Shown here piece by piece: positions 1 through 8,296 of a stretch of DNA of 64,000 nucleotides. The stretch is taken from positions 62,001 to 126,000 of the forward strand of contig NZ_FTOA01000002.1 in assembly GCF_900156605.1 (NCBI RefSeq), written 5' to 3'. Made by a program: the position numbers and the translations under genes. This DNA comes from Insolitispirillum peregrinum (GTDB taxonomy: Bacteria > Pseudomonadota > Alphaproteobacteria > Rhodospirillales > Rhodospirillaceae). Numbering within the stretch: position 1 is the first letter of the stretch; every line of letters begins with the position of its first letter. The notes beneath the pieces were generated by a model that saw only the letters and a list, made by a program, of their open reading frames with translations, was not told where the DNA came from and made no database searches.

Positions 1-18
1 CCTGCCGGAGCCTGTGCC

Positions 19-255
19 ATGACCTGTAAAATCTGCGGAGCCCCCGTCTCTGATGCCGAATGCTGCAGCAAGGCCTGTAGCGTAAAGCTGGACTGCGCCC
101 GCATCGCCTGGGACCGGGACGCCCGCAAAATCGGGGTCAACGGCTACTATGACCAGCGTTACCGCGAGCATGTACGGACCAACAACAGCCGGGGTGCCAG
201 GGTGATGCTGAAGGAATGGAACGCCGCCAAGGCAGCCCTGGGCGAGCGGCCCTGA
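19..255 (+). CDS. small Cys-rich hypothetical protein (78 aa)
   Basis: Unrecognised small protein. The N-terminus carries a compact cysteine pattern (CKIC at residues 3-6, then CC at 15-16 and C at 20), resembling a zinc-ribbon or treble-clef knuckle. The remainder is basic and mostly helical, with several Arg and Lys. The ATG at 19 begins at the window edge, so any upstream partner is not visible. It is convergent with the phosphorylase gene that follows on the minus strand, 30 bp away. Similar short proteins with a CxxC near the N-terminus are often phage- or plasmid-associated, but nothing else here supports that. The codon pattern looks coding. The function is unknown. Confidence 0.55.
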   Translation: MTCKICGAPVSDAECCSKACSVKLDCARIAWDRDARKIGVNGYYDQRYREHVRTNNSRGARVMLKEWNAAKAALGERP

Positions 256-285
256 TGATGACGCGCCCCGCTCGGCCCAGCCCCC

Positions 286-1809
286 TCAGCCCAGACCGAT
301 GCCGATGTTTTCGTCTGCTGCCTGCGAGGCGAACCCGAAATCCGCCGAGCGGCAGGCATGGATACGGTAAAGCAGATCGCCCTTGCGCACCACCTGCCCA
401 ACGCGGGTGAACAGGTCAATCCCGGCACCCTTGTCCATCGGGCAGCCTGCCAGACGGGCAATGTGGTTCATCTGGGCGCAGTCGATCACCACCACCGTCC
501 CGTCAGCGGGGGCGTAAATGTCGCGGGTCAGGCTGCCGAGCTGGCACGGTTCGGGCGCGGCCCCTTGCGCGGCAATGATCGCCTCCATCTTGGCCAGTGC
601 CCGGCCATCGCGCAGGATTTCGCGCGCCAAGGCCTGTCCCTGACCGCCGGGAACTGCCGGATCAAAGTCGAGAATCCGCCCGGCCAGCATGATCGATTTT
701 TCTTCCAGGTCCAGCGGCCGGTCCGGCTCCTGCCGCAGCACCTGCATCACGTCGCGGGCTTCCAGCACCGGGCCGATGCCGCGCCCGATTGGCTGGTGAC
801 CATCGGTAATGACGATATCCAGCGTCAACCCCAGCGCCGTGCCGACATATTCGAACATTTTGCGCAGACGCACCGCCTCGACCTGGCTTTTGACCTTTGC
901 CTGCGGTCCCATCGGAATGTCGATCAGCAGATGGGTGGAGCCAGCGGCGACCTTTTTCGACAGGATCGAGGCCACCATCTGCTCTTGCGTATCAATCCCC
1001 AGAGGCCGTTCGACCGAGATCATGATGTCGTCGGCAGGGGCCATCTTCATATGCCCCCCCCACACCAGAAAACCGCTTTCGCTGTGGATCAGCCGCCGCA
1101 TCGCCGCCATGTCGAGGTTGACGTTGCACAGAACCTCCATCGTGTCGGCAGTCCCGGCGGGCGAGGTGATGGCGCGCGAACTGGTTTTCGGCATCGCCAA
1201 ACCGTGGGCGGCAATGATCGGTACCACCACCATGGTGGTGCGGTTGCCGGGAATACCGCCGATACAATGCTTGTCAACCACCACCTCGCGCTGCCAGTCC
1301 AGCCGGGTGCCGACTGCCACCATCGCTTTGGTCAGCGCCAGCACTTCTTCGGTGGTCATAAAGGCAGCGGCAGCGACCAGAAAGGCGGCCAGCTCCATCC
1401 GCGAATAGCGGTGGTTGGAAATGTCTTCGACAATCGACTGGTAATCCTGTGCCGTCAGCACCGCACCATTGATCTTTTGGCGCACTGCCGACAGGCTGCG
1501 CGGCGGCGGGGCAGGCTCGATGGTGACGTCGCAGCCTTCCTCCAGTCCCAGACGGTCAAAGGCTTCGGTGGACAGCCCCAGTTCGTTGGCGCCGATCAGC
1601 GCCGGGCAACTGGCCTCAGCCGCCGGTTCTTCGATCAGGTTCAGCGTCGCCAACAGATGCCGCCGCCGCCCGCTGACCTCGATCTTGGTCAGCGCCCGCA
1701 ACCCTTCCGCCTGATACAGCGGGCAGTCCCGCCGCAGGAACGCAACGTTTTCGGAATGGGTATCAATCGGGACGCGGCGAACCTTCAGGGGAATCTGCGA
1801 GGGGGACAT
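286..1809 (-). CDS. thymidine phosphorylase family protein (DeoA / AMP phosphorylase-like)
   Basis: A 507-aa nucleoside phosphorylase, expected to cleave thymidine, or AMP in the archaeal-type subfamily, with phosphate to a free base and a sugar phosphate. The first ~95 residues form an N-terminal extension not present in E. coli DeoA (about 440 aa). The glycosyltransferase fold follows, with the phosphate-binding KHCIGGIPGNRTT at about 180-192 and KTSSRAITSPAGTADT at about 208-223. Length and extension match the 'putative thymidine phosphorylase' or AMP phosphorylase branch rather than classical DeoA, so the true substrate is uncertain. The gene is separated from manC by a terminator and probably has its own promoter in the 117-bp gap. 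Confidence 0.85.
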   Translation of the reverse strand: MSPSQIPLKVRRVPIDTHSENVAFLRRDCPLYQAEGLRALTKIEVSGRRRHLLATLNLIEEPAAEASCPALIGANELGLSTEAFDRLGLEEGCDVTIEPAPPPRSLSAVRQKINGAVLTAQDYQSIVEDISNHRYSRMELAAFLVAAAAFMTTEEVLALTKAMVAVGTRLDWQREVVVDKHCIGGIPGNRTTMVVVPIIAAHGLAMPKTSSRAITSPAGTADTMEVLCNVNLDMAAMRRLIHSESGFLVWGGHMKMAPADDIMISVERPLGIDTQEQMVASILSKKVAAGSTHLLIDIPMGPQAKVKSQVEAVRLRKMFEYVGTALGLTLDIVITDGHQPIGRGIGPVLEARDVMQVLRQEPDRPLDLEEKSIMLAGRILDFDPAVPGGQGQALAREILRDGRALAKMEAIIAAQGAAPEPCQLGSLTRDIYAPADGTVVVIDCAQMNHIARLAGCPMDKGAGIDLFTRVGQVVRKGDLLYRIHACRSADFGFASQAADENIGIGLG

Positions 1810-1866
1810 CCGGCACTCTCTGTTGCGGGCAAAAAACAGGATCAGCAGAAGATCATGAAATGGCCC

Positions 1867-1911
1867 ATAAAAACAGCCCCCTGCGATGGCATGGCACCGC
1901 AGGGGGCTGTT
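1867..1911 (-). terminator. rho-independent terminator of the manC operon
   Basis: A perfect stem (AACAGCCCCCTGCG with its complement, 1872-1911) encloses a 12-nt loop. On the minus strand it is followed directly by a run of T. It lies 16 bp past the manC stop codon and before the phosphorylase gene, so it should end the bolA/pmm/fcl/manC transcript. Confidence 0.85.
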
Positions 1912-1926
1912 CGGCTCAGGCGAATG

Positions 1927-3363
1927 TCAGCAGCGACCGTAGGTATCTTCCAGCCGGACGATATCATCCTCGCCCAGATAGCTGCCCGATTGCACTTCGA
2001 TCAGGCGCAAGGGGACACAGCCGGGGTTTTCCAGCCGGTGGATGGTCCCGGCGGAGATATAGGTGGACTCGTTTTCCTGCAGCAGGAAGACCTTTTCGCC
2101 ACAGGTGACGCGGGCGGTTCCCTCCACCACGATCCAGTGTTCGGCCCGGTGGAAATGGTATTGCAGGCTCAGCGTATGCCCCGGATGGACCATGATCTGC
2201 TTCACCTGATAGCGGTCGCCGAGATCAACGGTGCGGTAGCTGCCCCACGGGCGGTAAACGGTGGTGTGGGACAGATGTTCATGCCGACCCTGCGCTTCCA
2301 GGGCCTCGACCACCGCCTTGACGCCCTGCGCCCGATCTTTCGAGGTGACCAGAATGGCATCATCGGTGGCGACCACCACCACATCATCCAGACCAACCAC
2401 CGCCGTCAGCGGCCCCCGTTCCGAACGAACATACGAGCCCTTGACATCAACGGCCATCACATCGCCGAGCAACACGTTGCCGTGCGGGTCTTTCTCGGAA
2501 ATCTCCCACAGGGCGGGCCAGGCACCGACATCATTCCATGCCATGTCCACCGGCACCACCGCCGCCTTTTGGGTTCGTTCCATTACCGCAACATCCACTG
2601 ACAGCGACGGAGCCGCCGCAAAAGCCTGCTTGTCGAGGCGGTGGAAATCGAGGTCTTCGGCACTGCCGGTCCACGCTGCCTGTACGGCGGTGACAATCTC
2701 CGGAGCCAAAGCGGTCAGTTCCTGCAACAGCTCCTTGGCCGAGAACAGGAAAATCCCGGCATTCCACGAATAGCCGCCATCGGCAAGGAAGCCCTCGGCG
2801 GTTTTCCGGTCCGGCTTTTCAACGAACCGCTCCACCGCGTGAACCCCCGGCCACTGCGCCGAGGCTTCACCCGCGCGGATGTAGCCATAGCCGGTTTCCG
2901 GCGCGGTGGGGGTAATGCCAAAGGTTACCAGCTTGCCGCCTGCTGCCGCCTGTGCCGCCAGCCCGATCGCCTGATGAAAAGCCTCAAGCTTGCCGATCAC
3001 ATGGTCGGACGGCATCACCAGCATCAGGCCGTCGGGGTCCTTTGCCAGCACCGCCAGCGCCGCCACCGCCACCGCCGGAGCGGTGTTGCGTCCGATCGGC
3101 TCCAGAATGATTGACGCCCCCTTCACCCCTTGCAGGCGCAACTGCTCGGCAATGATGAAGCGGTGGGCTTCGTTGCACACCAGAATGGGGGCGGCGAACT
3201 CTGGCCCGCAGGTCCGGCGGACGGTTGCGGTCAGCATCGGTTCCTGCTCGGCCAGCGGCAGCAACTGCTTGGGGTACAGGGCGCGCGACATCGGCCACAG
3301 GCGGCTGCCAACACCACCAGACAGGATCACCGGGTGAATATGCGGATGGGTCATCGCAACCAT
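1927..3363 (-). CDS. manC: mannose-1-phosphate guanylyltransferase / mannose-6-phosphate isomerase
   Basis: Bifunctional enzyme making GDP-mannose from mannose-1-phosphate and GTP, with a C-terminal type II phosphomannose isomerase cupin (478 aa, normal length). The nucleotidyltransferase signature LSGGVGSRLWPMSRALYPKQ spans residues 14-33. The cupin begins near YRPWGSYRTVD (about 365) with the metal-site motif QYHFHRAEHW. The start is ATG 3363, with a second in-frame ATG at 3354 equally possible. It is the last gene of the operon pmm-fcl-manC (37 bp after fcl), and a strong terminator follows. The product feeds GDP-mannose to Gmd and then Fcl. Confidence 0.93.
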   Translation of the reverse strand: MVAMTHPHIHPVILSGGVGSRLWPMSRALYPKQLLPLAEQEPMLTATVRRTCGPEFAAPILVCNEAHRFIIAEQLRLQGVKGASIILEPIGRNTAPAVAVAALAVLAKDPDGLMLVMPSDHVIGKLEAFHQAIGLAAQAAAGGKLVTFGITPTAPETGYGYIRAGEASAQWPGVHAVERFVEKPDRKTAEGFLADGGYSWNAGIFLFSAKELLQELTALAPEIVTAVQAAWTGSAEDLDFHRLDKQAFAAAPSLSVDVAVMERTQKAAVVPVDMAWNDVGAWPALWEISEKDPHGNVLLGDVMAVDVKGSYVRSERGPLTAVVGLDDVVVVATDDAILVTSKDRAQGVKAVVEALEAQGRHEHLSHTTVYRPWGSYRTVDLGDRYQVKQIMVHPGHTLSLQYHFHRAEHWIVVEGTARVTCGEKVFLLQENESTYISAGTIHRLENPGCVPLRLIEVQSGSYLGEDDIVRLEDTYGRC

Positions 3364-3400
3364 TCTTTCGCGTTACGGGGAACGGCGGTGGGGGGGGCTT

Positions 3401-4354
3401 TTACAGTCTGGCCTCGGCAGCGTTGTCGAGGAACCAGCGGTAGGCCTGCGCCAATCCGTCAGGCAAGGCAATCTTGTGCCGCCAGCCCAACCCATGCAGA
3501 CGGGCAGAGCTCATCAGCTTGCGCGGGGAGCCATCGGGCTTGCTGTGATCGAACACCAGCTTGCCCTGATAGCCGACCGCCTCTTTCACCGCCTGGGCAA
3601 AGGCGGCAATGGTCAGCTCGGCTCCGCTACCAACATTGACGTGCTGTTCGTCGGAATAGGATTTCAGCAGGAAGACACAGGCGTCGGCCATGTCATCGAC
3701 ATGCAGGAATTCACGCAGTGGCGTTCCGGTGCCCCAGACCTCGACCTGTTCAGCGCCGGTATGCCTGGCTTCGTGGAACCGCCGCATCAGGGCTGCCGGG
3801 ACATGGCTGTGCAGGGGGTGAAAATTATCCCCCGGACCATAGAGGTTGGTGGGCATGGCCGAAATGAAATCACGACCATACTGACGGCGATAGGCCTGAC
3901 ACAGCTTGATCCCGGCGATTTTGGCCACCGCGTACCATTCGTTGGTCGGCTCCAGCGGGCCGGTCAGCAGGGCCTCTTCGGGGATTGGCTGCGGAGCAAG
4001 ACGGGGATAAATGCACGACGAGCCGAGAAACAGCAGCTTTTGCACCGAACACCGATGGGCCGCATGGATCAGGTTGGCCTCGATCATCAGGTTGTCATAG
4101 AGGAAATCAACCGGCAGGGTGTTGTTGGCATTGATGCCGCCGACCTTGGCGGCGGCGACAATCACCACCTCGGGGGCCTGTGCGGCCATCCAGTCATGGA
4201 CCGCCTGCTGGTTGGTCAGGTCCAGTTCGGACCGGCTGGCGGTCAGGACGGTGCAGCCTTCGCTGGCCAGTCGGCGGACGATGGCGCTGCCCACCATCCC
4301 GCGATGCCCGGCAACGAAAACCCGTTTGCCACTCAGGTCGAACACCGTGCTCAT
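3401..4354 (-). CDS. fcl: GDP-L-fucose synthase
   Basis: NADPH-dependent epimerase/reductase (317 aa) converting GDP-4-keto-6-deoxy-mannose to GDP-L-fucose. It is an extended short-chain dehydrogenase: nucleotide loop GHRGMVG at 16-22, SSCIYP at 112-117, catalytic Tyr141 and Lys145 in [11 protein letters not shown]. An in-frame extension upstream is open but lacks family similarity. The ATG at 4354 overlaps the phosphomannomutase stop by 4 bp (ATGA), indicating translational coupling, so I chose it. The partner dehydratase Gmd is not in this operon but lies at 59.2-60.2 kb. Confidence 0.93.
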   Translation of the reverse strand: MSTVFDLSGKRVFVAGHRGMVGSAIVRRLASEGCTVLTASRSELDLTNQQAVHDWMAAQAPEVVIVAAAKVGGINANNTLPVDFLYDNLMIEANLIHAAHRCSVQKLLFLGSSCIYPRLAPQPIPEEALLTGPLEPTNEWYAVAKIAGIKLCQAYRRQYGRDFISAMPTNLYGPGDNFHPLHSHVPAALMRRFHEARHTGAEQVEVWGTGTPLREFLHVDDMADACVFLLKSYSDEQHVNVGSGAELTIAAFAQAVKEAVGYQGKLVFDHSKPDGSPRKLMSSARLHGLGWRHKIALPDGLAQAYRWFLDNAAEARL

Positions 4355-5865
4355 GCGTGAATCTCCAGCAGGGCGGCGGGGATCAGGGCCGCGGGCACGG
4401 GAAGGCCCGCACTGTGCAACGCCTGTCCGACCACCGCTTCCAGCGCGGCGCAGGTCTCGGCCAGATGCCCGGCGCTGTCGGCTTCGGCGCGGGCGACCAG
4501 AACCGCCTGGGTGTTCGACGCCCGCAGCAGCCACCAGCCATCGGCGGTGCGTACCCGCACGCCATCGACTTCCGACAGATCGGCGGCCTGCGCCTTGACG
4601 ACCGCGCGCACGGCTTCGACCACCGCGAACTTCTTTTCATCCGGGCAGTCAAAGCGCAATTCCGGGGTGTTGATCATCCGGGGCATGCGCGCGGCCCGCT
4701 GGGTCAGCGGTTCGGTCATGCGGGCGACGATGCCGAGGAAGCGGACGGCAGCATACAGCGCATCATCAAAGCCATAGTATTTGTCGGCAAAAAAGATATG
4801 GCCCGACATTTCCCCGGCCAGCGGCGCACCGGTTTCAGCCATTTTCGTTTTGACCAGAGAATGACCGGTTTTCCACATCAGCGGAGTGCCGCCCATGCGG
4901 GCGACTTCGTCAAACAGCCCCTGACTGGCCTTGACGTCGGCAATGATGGTGGCGCCGGGATGGGCGCGCAGCACATCCTCGGCCAGAATTTGCAGGATCT
5001 GGTCACCCCACAGAATCCGCCCGCTGCTGTCAACGATGCCGATGCGGTCGCCATCGCCATCAAAGGCAATGCCAAGGTCGGCGTTTTCCTGCCGGACGCG
5101 GGCAATCAGGTCTTCCAGTGTATGCGGGTCGGTCGGGTCGGGGTGGTGGTTGGGGAACATCCCGTCGATATCGGCGTACAACAGCACATGGCGGCCGGGC
5201 AGTTTGTCCACCAGCAGGCTCATTGCCTCGCCTGCCGCCCCGTTCCCAGCGTCCCACACCACGGTCAGCGGACGGTCGCCGCCGTCCCAGTCCTGTAACA
5301 GGCGTTCGACATAGGCGACCAGCATCGGTTGGTCCTCGACGGTGCCCTGTCCCTCGGCAAAGGCTCCGGCGGCAGCAACCGTCCCAAGGTTGGCGATGGC
5401 CGGGCCAAAGAACGGCTTGCCCGCCATCATCATTTTGAAGCCGTTATGGGACGGCGGATTGTGCGAGCCGGTGATCATCACCGCCACGTCGGCCTGTCGG
5501 GCCTTTTGGGCATAATACAGCATCGGGGTTGGCCCCAGCCCGACCCGCGTCACCGCCAGCCCGCAATCGGCCAGCCCGCGTACGGTGGCGGCTTCCAGCT
5601 CCGGGCTGGACAGGCGTCCATCGCGTCCGACGCAGGCCGTTGTGCCGCCATTGGTGCGGCAGACCGTCCCCAGCGCGCGGCCAATGGCATAGGCATCGGC
5701 GGCGGACAGCGTTTCACCGATGATGCCACGGATGTCGTATTCACGCAGGATGGTCGGGTGGAATTGATGGCTGGGCACTGGGGCTGTCTCCGTCACCGAT
5801 GGCCCCGTGAACGGGGGGCTTTGAGCCCCGGAGGTATCGGCGGATATCCCGCAGGGGCAAGACAT
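4351..5865 (-). CDS. manB: phosphomannomutase / phosphoglucomutase
   Basis: Alpha-D-phosphohexomutase interconverting mannose-6-P and mannose-1-P (and probably the glucose phosphates), the first committed step to GDP-mannose. The phosphoserine loop TGSHNPP is at residues 132-138 (Ser134), the Mg loop DGDGDR at 269-274 and the sugar loop GEMSG near 353. The 504-aa reading is about 40 residues longer than AlgC/ManB homologues. The similarity begins around [12 protein letters not shown] (residue 36), and ATG 5865 has no Shine-Dalgarno, so an internal GTG about 23 codons in may be the real start. It is coupled to fcl by a 4-bp overlap. Confidence 0.9.
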   Translation of the reverse strand: MSCPCGISADTSGAQSPPFTGPSVTETAPVPSHQFHPTILREYDIRGIIGETLSAADAYAIGRALGTVCRTNGGTTACVGRDGRLSSPELEAATVRGLADCGLAVTRVGLGPTPMLYYAQKARQADVAVMITGSHNPPSHNGFKMMMAGKPFFGPAIANLGTVAAAGAFAEGQGTVEDQPMLVAYVERLLQDWDGGDRPLTVVWDAGNGAAGEAMSLLVDKLPGRHVLLYADIDGMFPNHHPDPTDPHTLEDLIARVRQENADLGIAFDGDGDRIGIVDSSGRILWGDQILQILAEDVLRAHPGATIIADVKASQGLFDEVARMGGTPLMWKTGHSLVKTKMAETGAPLAGEMSGHIFFADKYYGFDDALYAAVRFLGIVARMTEPLTQRAARMPRMINTPELRFDCPDEKKFAVVEAVRAVVKAQAADLSEVDGVRVRTADGWWLLRASNTQAVLVARAEADSAGHLAETCAALEAVVGQALHSAGLPVPAALIPAALLEIHA

Positions 5866-5966
5866 AAAAAAGCGCTGCGACTGTGCGATATCCGCCCGGT
5901 GAAATCAATACAGGTTACAGGGTCGGCCAACAGTGGGGACGGTACCAGAAAGCCGGGGAAACCGTT

Positions 5967-6311
5967 TTATCGGGCGGCGTTGGCTTCTTCGCCGGTCAGC
6001 GTCTTCAGCGCCAGCGCGTGGATGCGCTCGCGCAGCTCGTCCTGCAACAGGTCATAGACCATCCGCTGCCGGGCCACGCGCGATTGCCCGGCAAAGTGGT
6101 CGGAGACGATGGTGACGGTGAAATGGGTTTCCCCCAACCCGTCGGTCGGGGCATGGCCATGGGTCGGATTACCGGCATCCTTCAGGGCGGCGATGCGGTC
6201 GGCATGACCGGCATGGCGGTGCGAGTCATCGACAATCGTCAACGACAGCGGGGCCAGTGCCGCCGTAAGTTTGCGTTCGATACGCTGATAATAGGTTTCA
6301 GAGGGGCTCAT
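5967..6311 (-). CDS. bolA: BolA family transcriptional/iron regulator
   Basis: A 114-aa BolA/IbaG-type protein. Members bind monothiol glutaredoxins through a [2Fe-2S] cluster and influence iron handling, cell shape and stress responses. The characteristic segment runs from ETYYQRIERKLTAAL through DDSHRHAGHA to a helix-turn-helix-like region ending VYDLLQDELRERIHALAL. The start at ATG 6311 (MSPSETYY) fits the family, whereas the longer open frame to 6362 has no homologous content. It is divergent from the J-domain gene across 136 bp and sits 101 bp upstream of the phosphomannomutase on the same strand. The bolA/J-protein/cobS order recurs in alphaproteobacteria. Confidence 0.9.
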   Translation of the reverse strand: MSPSETYYQRIERKLTAALAPLSLTIVDDSHRHAGHADRIAALKDAGNPTHGHAPTDGLGETHFTVTIVSDHFAGQSRVARQRMVYDLLQDELRERIHALALKTLTGEEANAAR

Positions 6312-6447
6312 GGACAGTCTCACGGCTGGAAACGGAAAGGCAGAGACGGTAAGGTGCCTCACGCCGGGCTTTGCTGGCTACCCCATAAATCTTCGTCCCC
6401 CAATGCCGCGATTGCCTTTGCGGTGTGCCGCCCCCATAGTTTCCGTC

Positions 6448-7104
6448 ATGGCTTACCGTCGTTCACCACCGTCTTCGGCCTTTGATCCCTTCGGCATTGC
6501 CAGCAAAAAGCGGCAGGCACAGGAGGCCCCCCGCCACGCCTGCGCGTCCCCCGGCTGCGACCAGCCCGGCGAGTATCGCGCCCCCACCGACCGCCGCCTT
6601 GCCGACTACAAGTGGCTGTGTCTGGAGCACATCCGCGAGCATAACCAGAAGTGGAATTTCTACGAAGGCATGTCGCAGGAACAGCTGGAAGAGGAAATCC
6701 GCAAGGATAGCTGCTGGCAGCGCCCGACGTGGAAGCTGGGGGCGCTGGGTGCTCAGGGGCCGGGCAGTCAGGCATGGAACGAGCATGTGCGCGATGATCT
6801 GGGCATTTTCGACCGTGACCGCCGCCAGGCCGAGGCAGACCGCCGCCGCCGCCGCGATGACGCCGAACGGCAGGCCCGGCAGCAGGCCCGCCAGCGCCGT
6901 TCCGGGGGCGAAACCATCGAGGAAAAGGCCCTGCGCATCCTCGATATCGAGCCACCGTTTACCCGTGAAACCCTGCGGGCGCGTTACCTGTTGCTGGTGA
7001 AGAAAAACCATCCCGATGTCAATCACGGCGACCCGCTGGCCGAAGAGCGGCTGAAAGACATCAACGAAGCCTACAAAATTCTGCTGAAAGCGGTAAACAC
7101 TTGA
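6448..7104 (+). CDS. J-domain protein with N-terminal Cys motif
   Basis: A 218-aa protein with an unusual layout. The N-terminal module has cysteines at 32, 37 and 58 and His61 (ASPGC, LCLEH), a plausible metal site. A highly charged Arg/Gln-rich helix (about 125-152) follows, then a C-terminal J-domain with HPD at 188-190. It should stimulate the ATPase of DnaK, but it lacks the G/F and zinc-finger regions of DnaJ. The ATG at 6448 is chosen because the open frame upstream runs into the bolA promoter region. It is conserved next to bolA and cobS in related genomes, as far as I recall. The specific client is unknown. Confidence 0.85.
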   Translation: MAYRRSPPSSAFDPFGIASKKRQAQEAPRHACASPGCDQPGEYRAPTDRRLADYKWLCLEHIREHNQKWNFYEGMSQEQLEEEIRKDSCWQRPTWKLGALGAQGPGSQAWNEHVRDDLGIFDRDRRQAEADRRRRRDDAERQARQQARQRRSGGETIEEKALRILDIEPPFTRETLRARYLLLVKKNHPDVNHGDPLAEERLKDINEAYKILLKAVNT

Positions 7105-7240
7105 GGAAATACCGCCTCTCTGCCTAGAGTCTGTCGAGGAAAACAGCTTTTGCCTGACCCGCAGGGGAATTTTTCCCGCTCGGACATGCCTCATCCCTGT
7201 TGCCCCGTGCTGTAACGGGAAGAAAAAGGAAGACGATCTT

Positions 7241-8227
7241 ATGGTTGCCGGCGAACACTCCCTGGATATGCCCGACGTCACCGTCTCTGTCCGCGATGTC
7301 TTTGGAATTGACTCGGACATGCAGGTTCCGGCCTTCAGCGAAAGCTCGGATCATGTGCCAGAGGCCGATCCCACCTATCGCTTTGACCGCGACACCACAC
7401 TGGCCATTCTGGCGGGCTTTGCCTTTAACCGCCGGGTGATGATCCAGGGCTATCACGGTACCGGAAAATCGACCCACGTCGAACAGGTCGCCTCACGCCT
7501 GAACTGGCCGTGCATCCGCGTCAACCTCGACAGCCATGTCAGCCGTATCGACCTGATCGGCAAGGATGCCATCGTCCTGCGCGAGGGTCAGCAGGTGACC
7601 GAATTCCGCGAAGGCATCCTGCCGTGGGCCCTGCAGCGCCCCTGCGCGATGGTGTTCGACGAATACGATGCCGGTCGCCCGGACGTGATGTTCGTCATTC
7701 AGCGCGTGCTGGAAGTCGAAGGCAAGCTGACCCTGCTCGACCAGAACAAGGTGATCCGCCCGCACAAGGCATTCCGCCTGTTTGCCACCGCCAACACCAT
7801 TGGTCTGGGTGACACCACCGGCCTGTATCACGGCACGCAACAGATCAACCAGGGCCAGATGGACCGCTGGAACATCGTCACCACCCTCAACTACCTCGAG
7901 CACGACGCCGAAGTCGATATCGTCGCCCGCAAGCGGCCCGAGTTCAACAGCGAAGCCGGTCGCAAGACCCTGTCGGCGATGGTGCAGGTGGCCGACCTGA
8001 CCCGCGCCGGATTCATTGCCGGGGATATCTCGACGGTGATGAGCCCGCGGTCTGTGATCACCTGGGCGGAAAATTCCACCATTTTCGGGGGCGATTTGTC
8101 CTATGCCTTCCGCGTCAGCTTCCTCAACAAGTGCGATGAAACCGAACGCCCGATCGTGGCCGAGTATTATCAGCGCTGCATGGGGACCGAGCTGCCGGAA
8201 TCGGCACTGCGGGCGGTGATGCCGTAA
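7241..8227 (+). CDS. cobS: aerobic cobaltochelatase subunit CobS
   Basis: AAA+ ATPase subunit (328 aa) of the aerobic cobaltochelatase that inserts cobalt into hydrogenobyrinic acid diamide during B12 synthesis. The Walker A motif GYHGTGKST is at 70-78 and the Walker B FDEYD at 139-143. The length equals that of Pseudomonas/Sinorhizobium CobS. ATG 7241 is preceded by an AAAGGAAG ribosome site. cobT follows 69 bp downstream. The catalytic subunit CobN is not in this window, so it must be encoded elsewhere if the complex functions. Confidence 0.94.
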   Translation: MVAGEHSLDMPDVTVSVRDVFGIDSDMQVPAFSESSDHVPEADPTYRFDRDTTLAILAGFAFNRRVMIQGYHGTGKSTHVEQVASRLNWPCIRVNLDSHVSRIDLIGKDAIVLREGQQVTEFREGILPWALQRPCAMVFDEYDAGRPDVMFVIQRVLEVEGKLTLLDQNKVIRPHKAFRLFATANTIGLGDTTGLYHGTQQINQGQMDRWNIVTTLNYLEHDAEVDIVARKRPEFNSEAGRKTLSAMVQVADLTRAGFIAGDISTVMSPRSVITWAENSTIFGGDLSYAFRVSFLNKCDETERPIVAEYYQRCMGTELPESALRAVMP

Positions 8228-8296
8228 GCGGCATCTCCTCCCCCTGTTCCGGGCCGTTTGTCCGTCCTGTCTGTCGTCTTGCTCAGGAAGCAGTCC

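Noticed and set aside
358-2601. Long plus-strand frame of 747 codons over the phosphorylase and manC genes
   Set aside because: It runs antisense to two recognisable genes and has low-complexity His/Gln/Arg-rich text with no domain.
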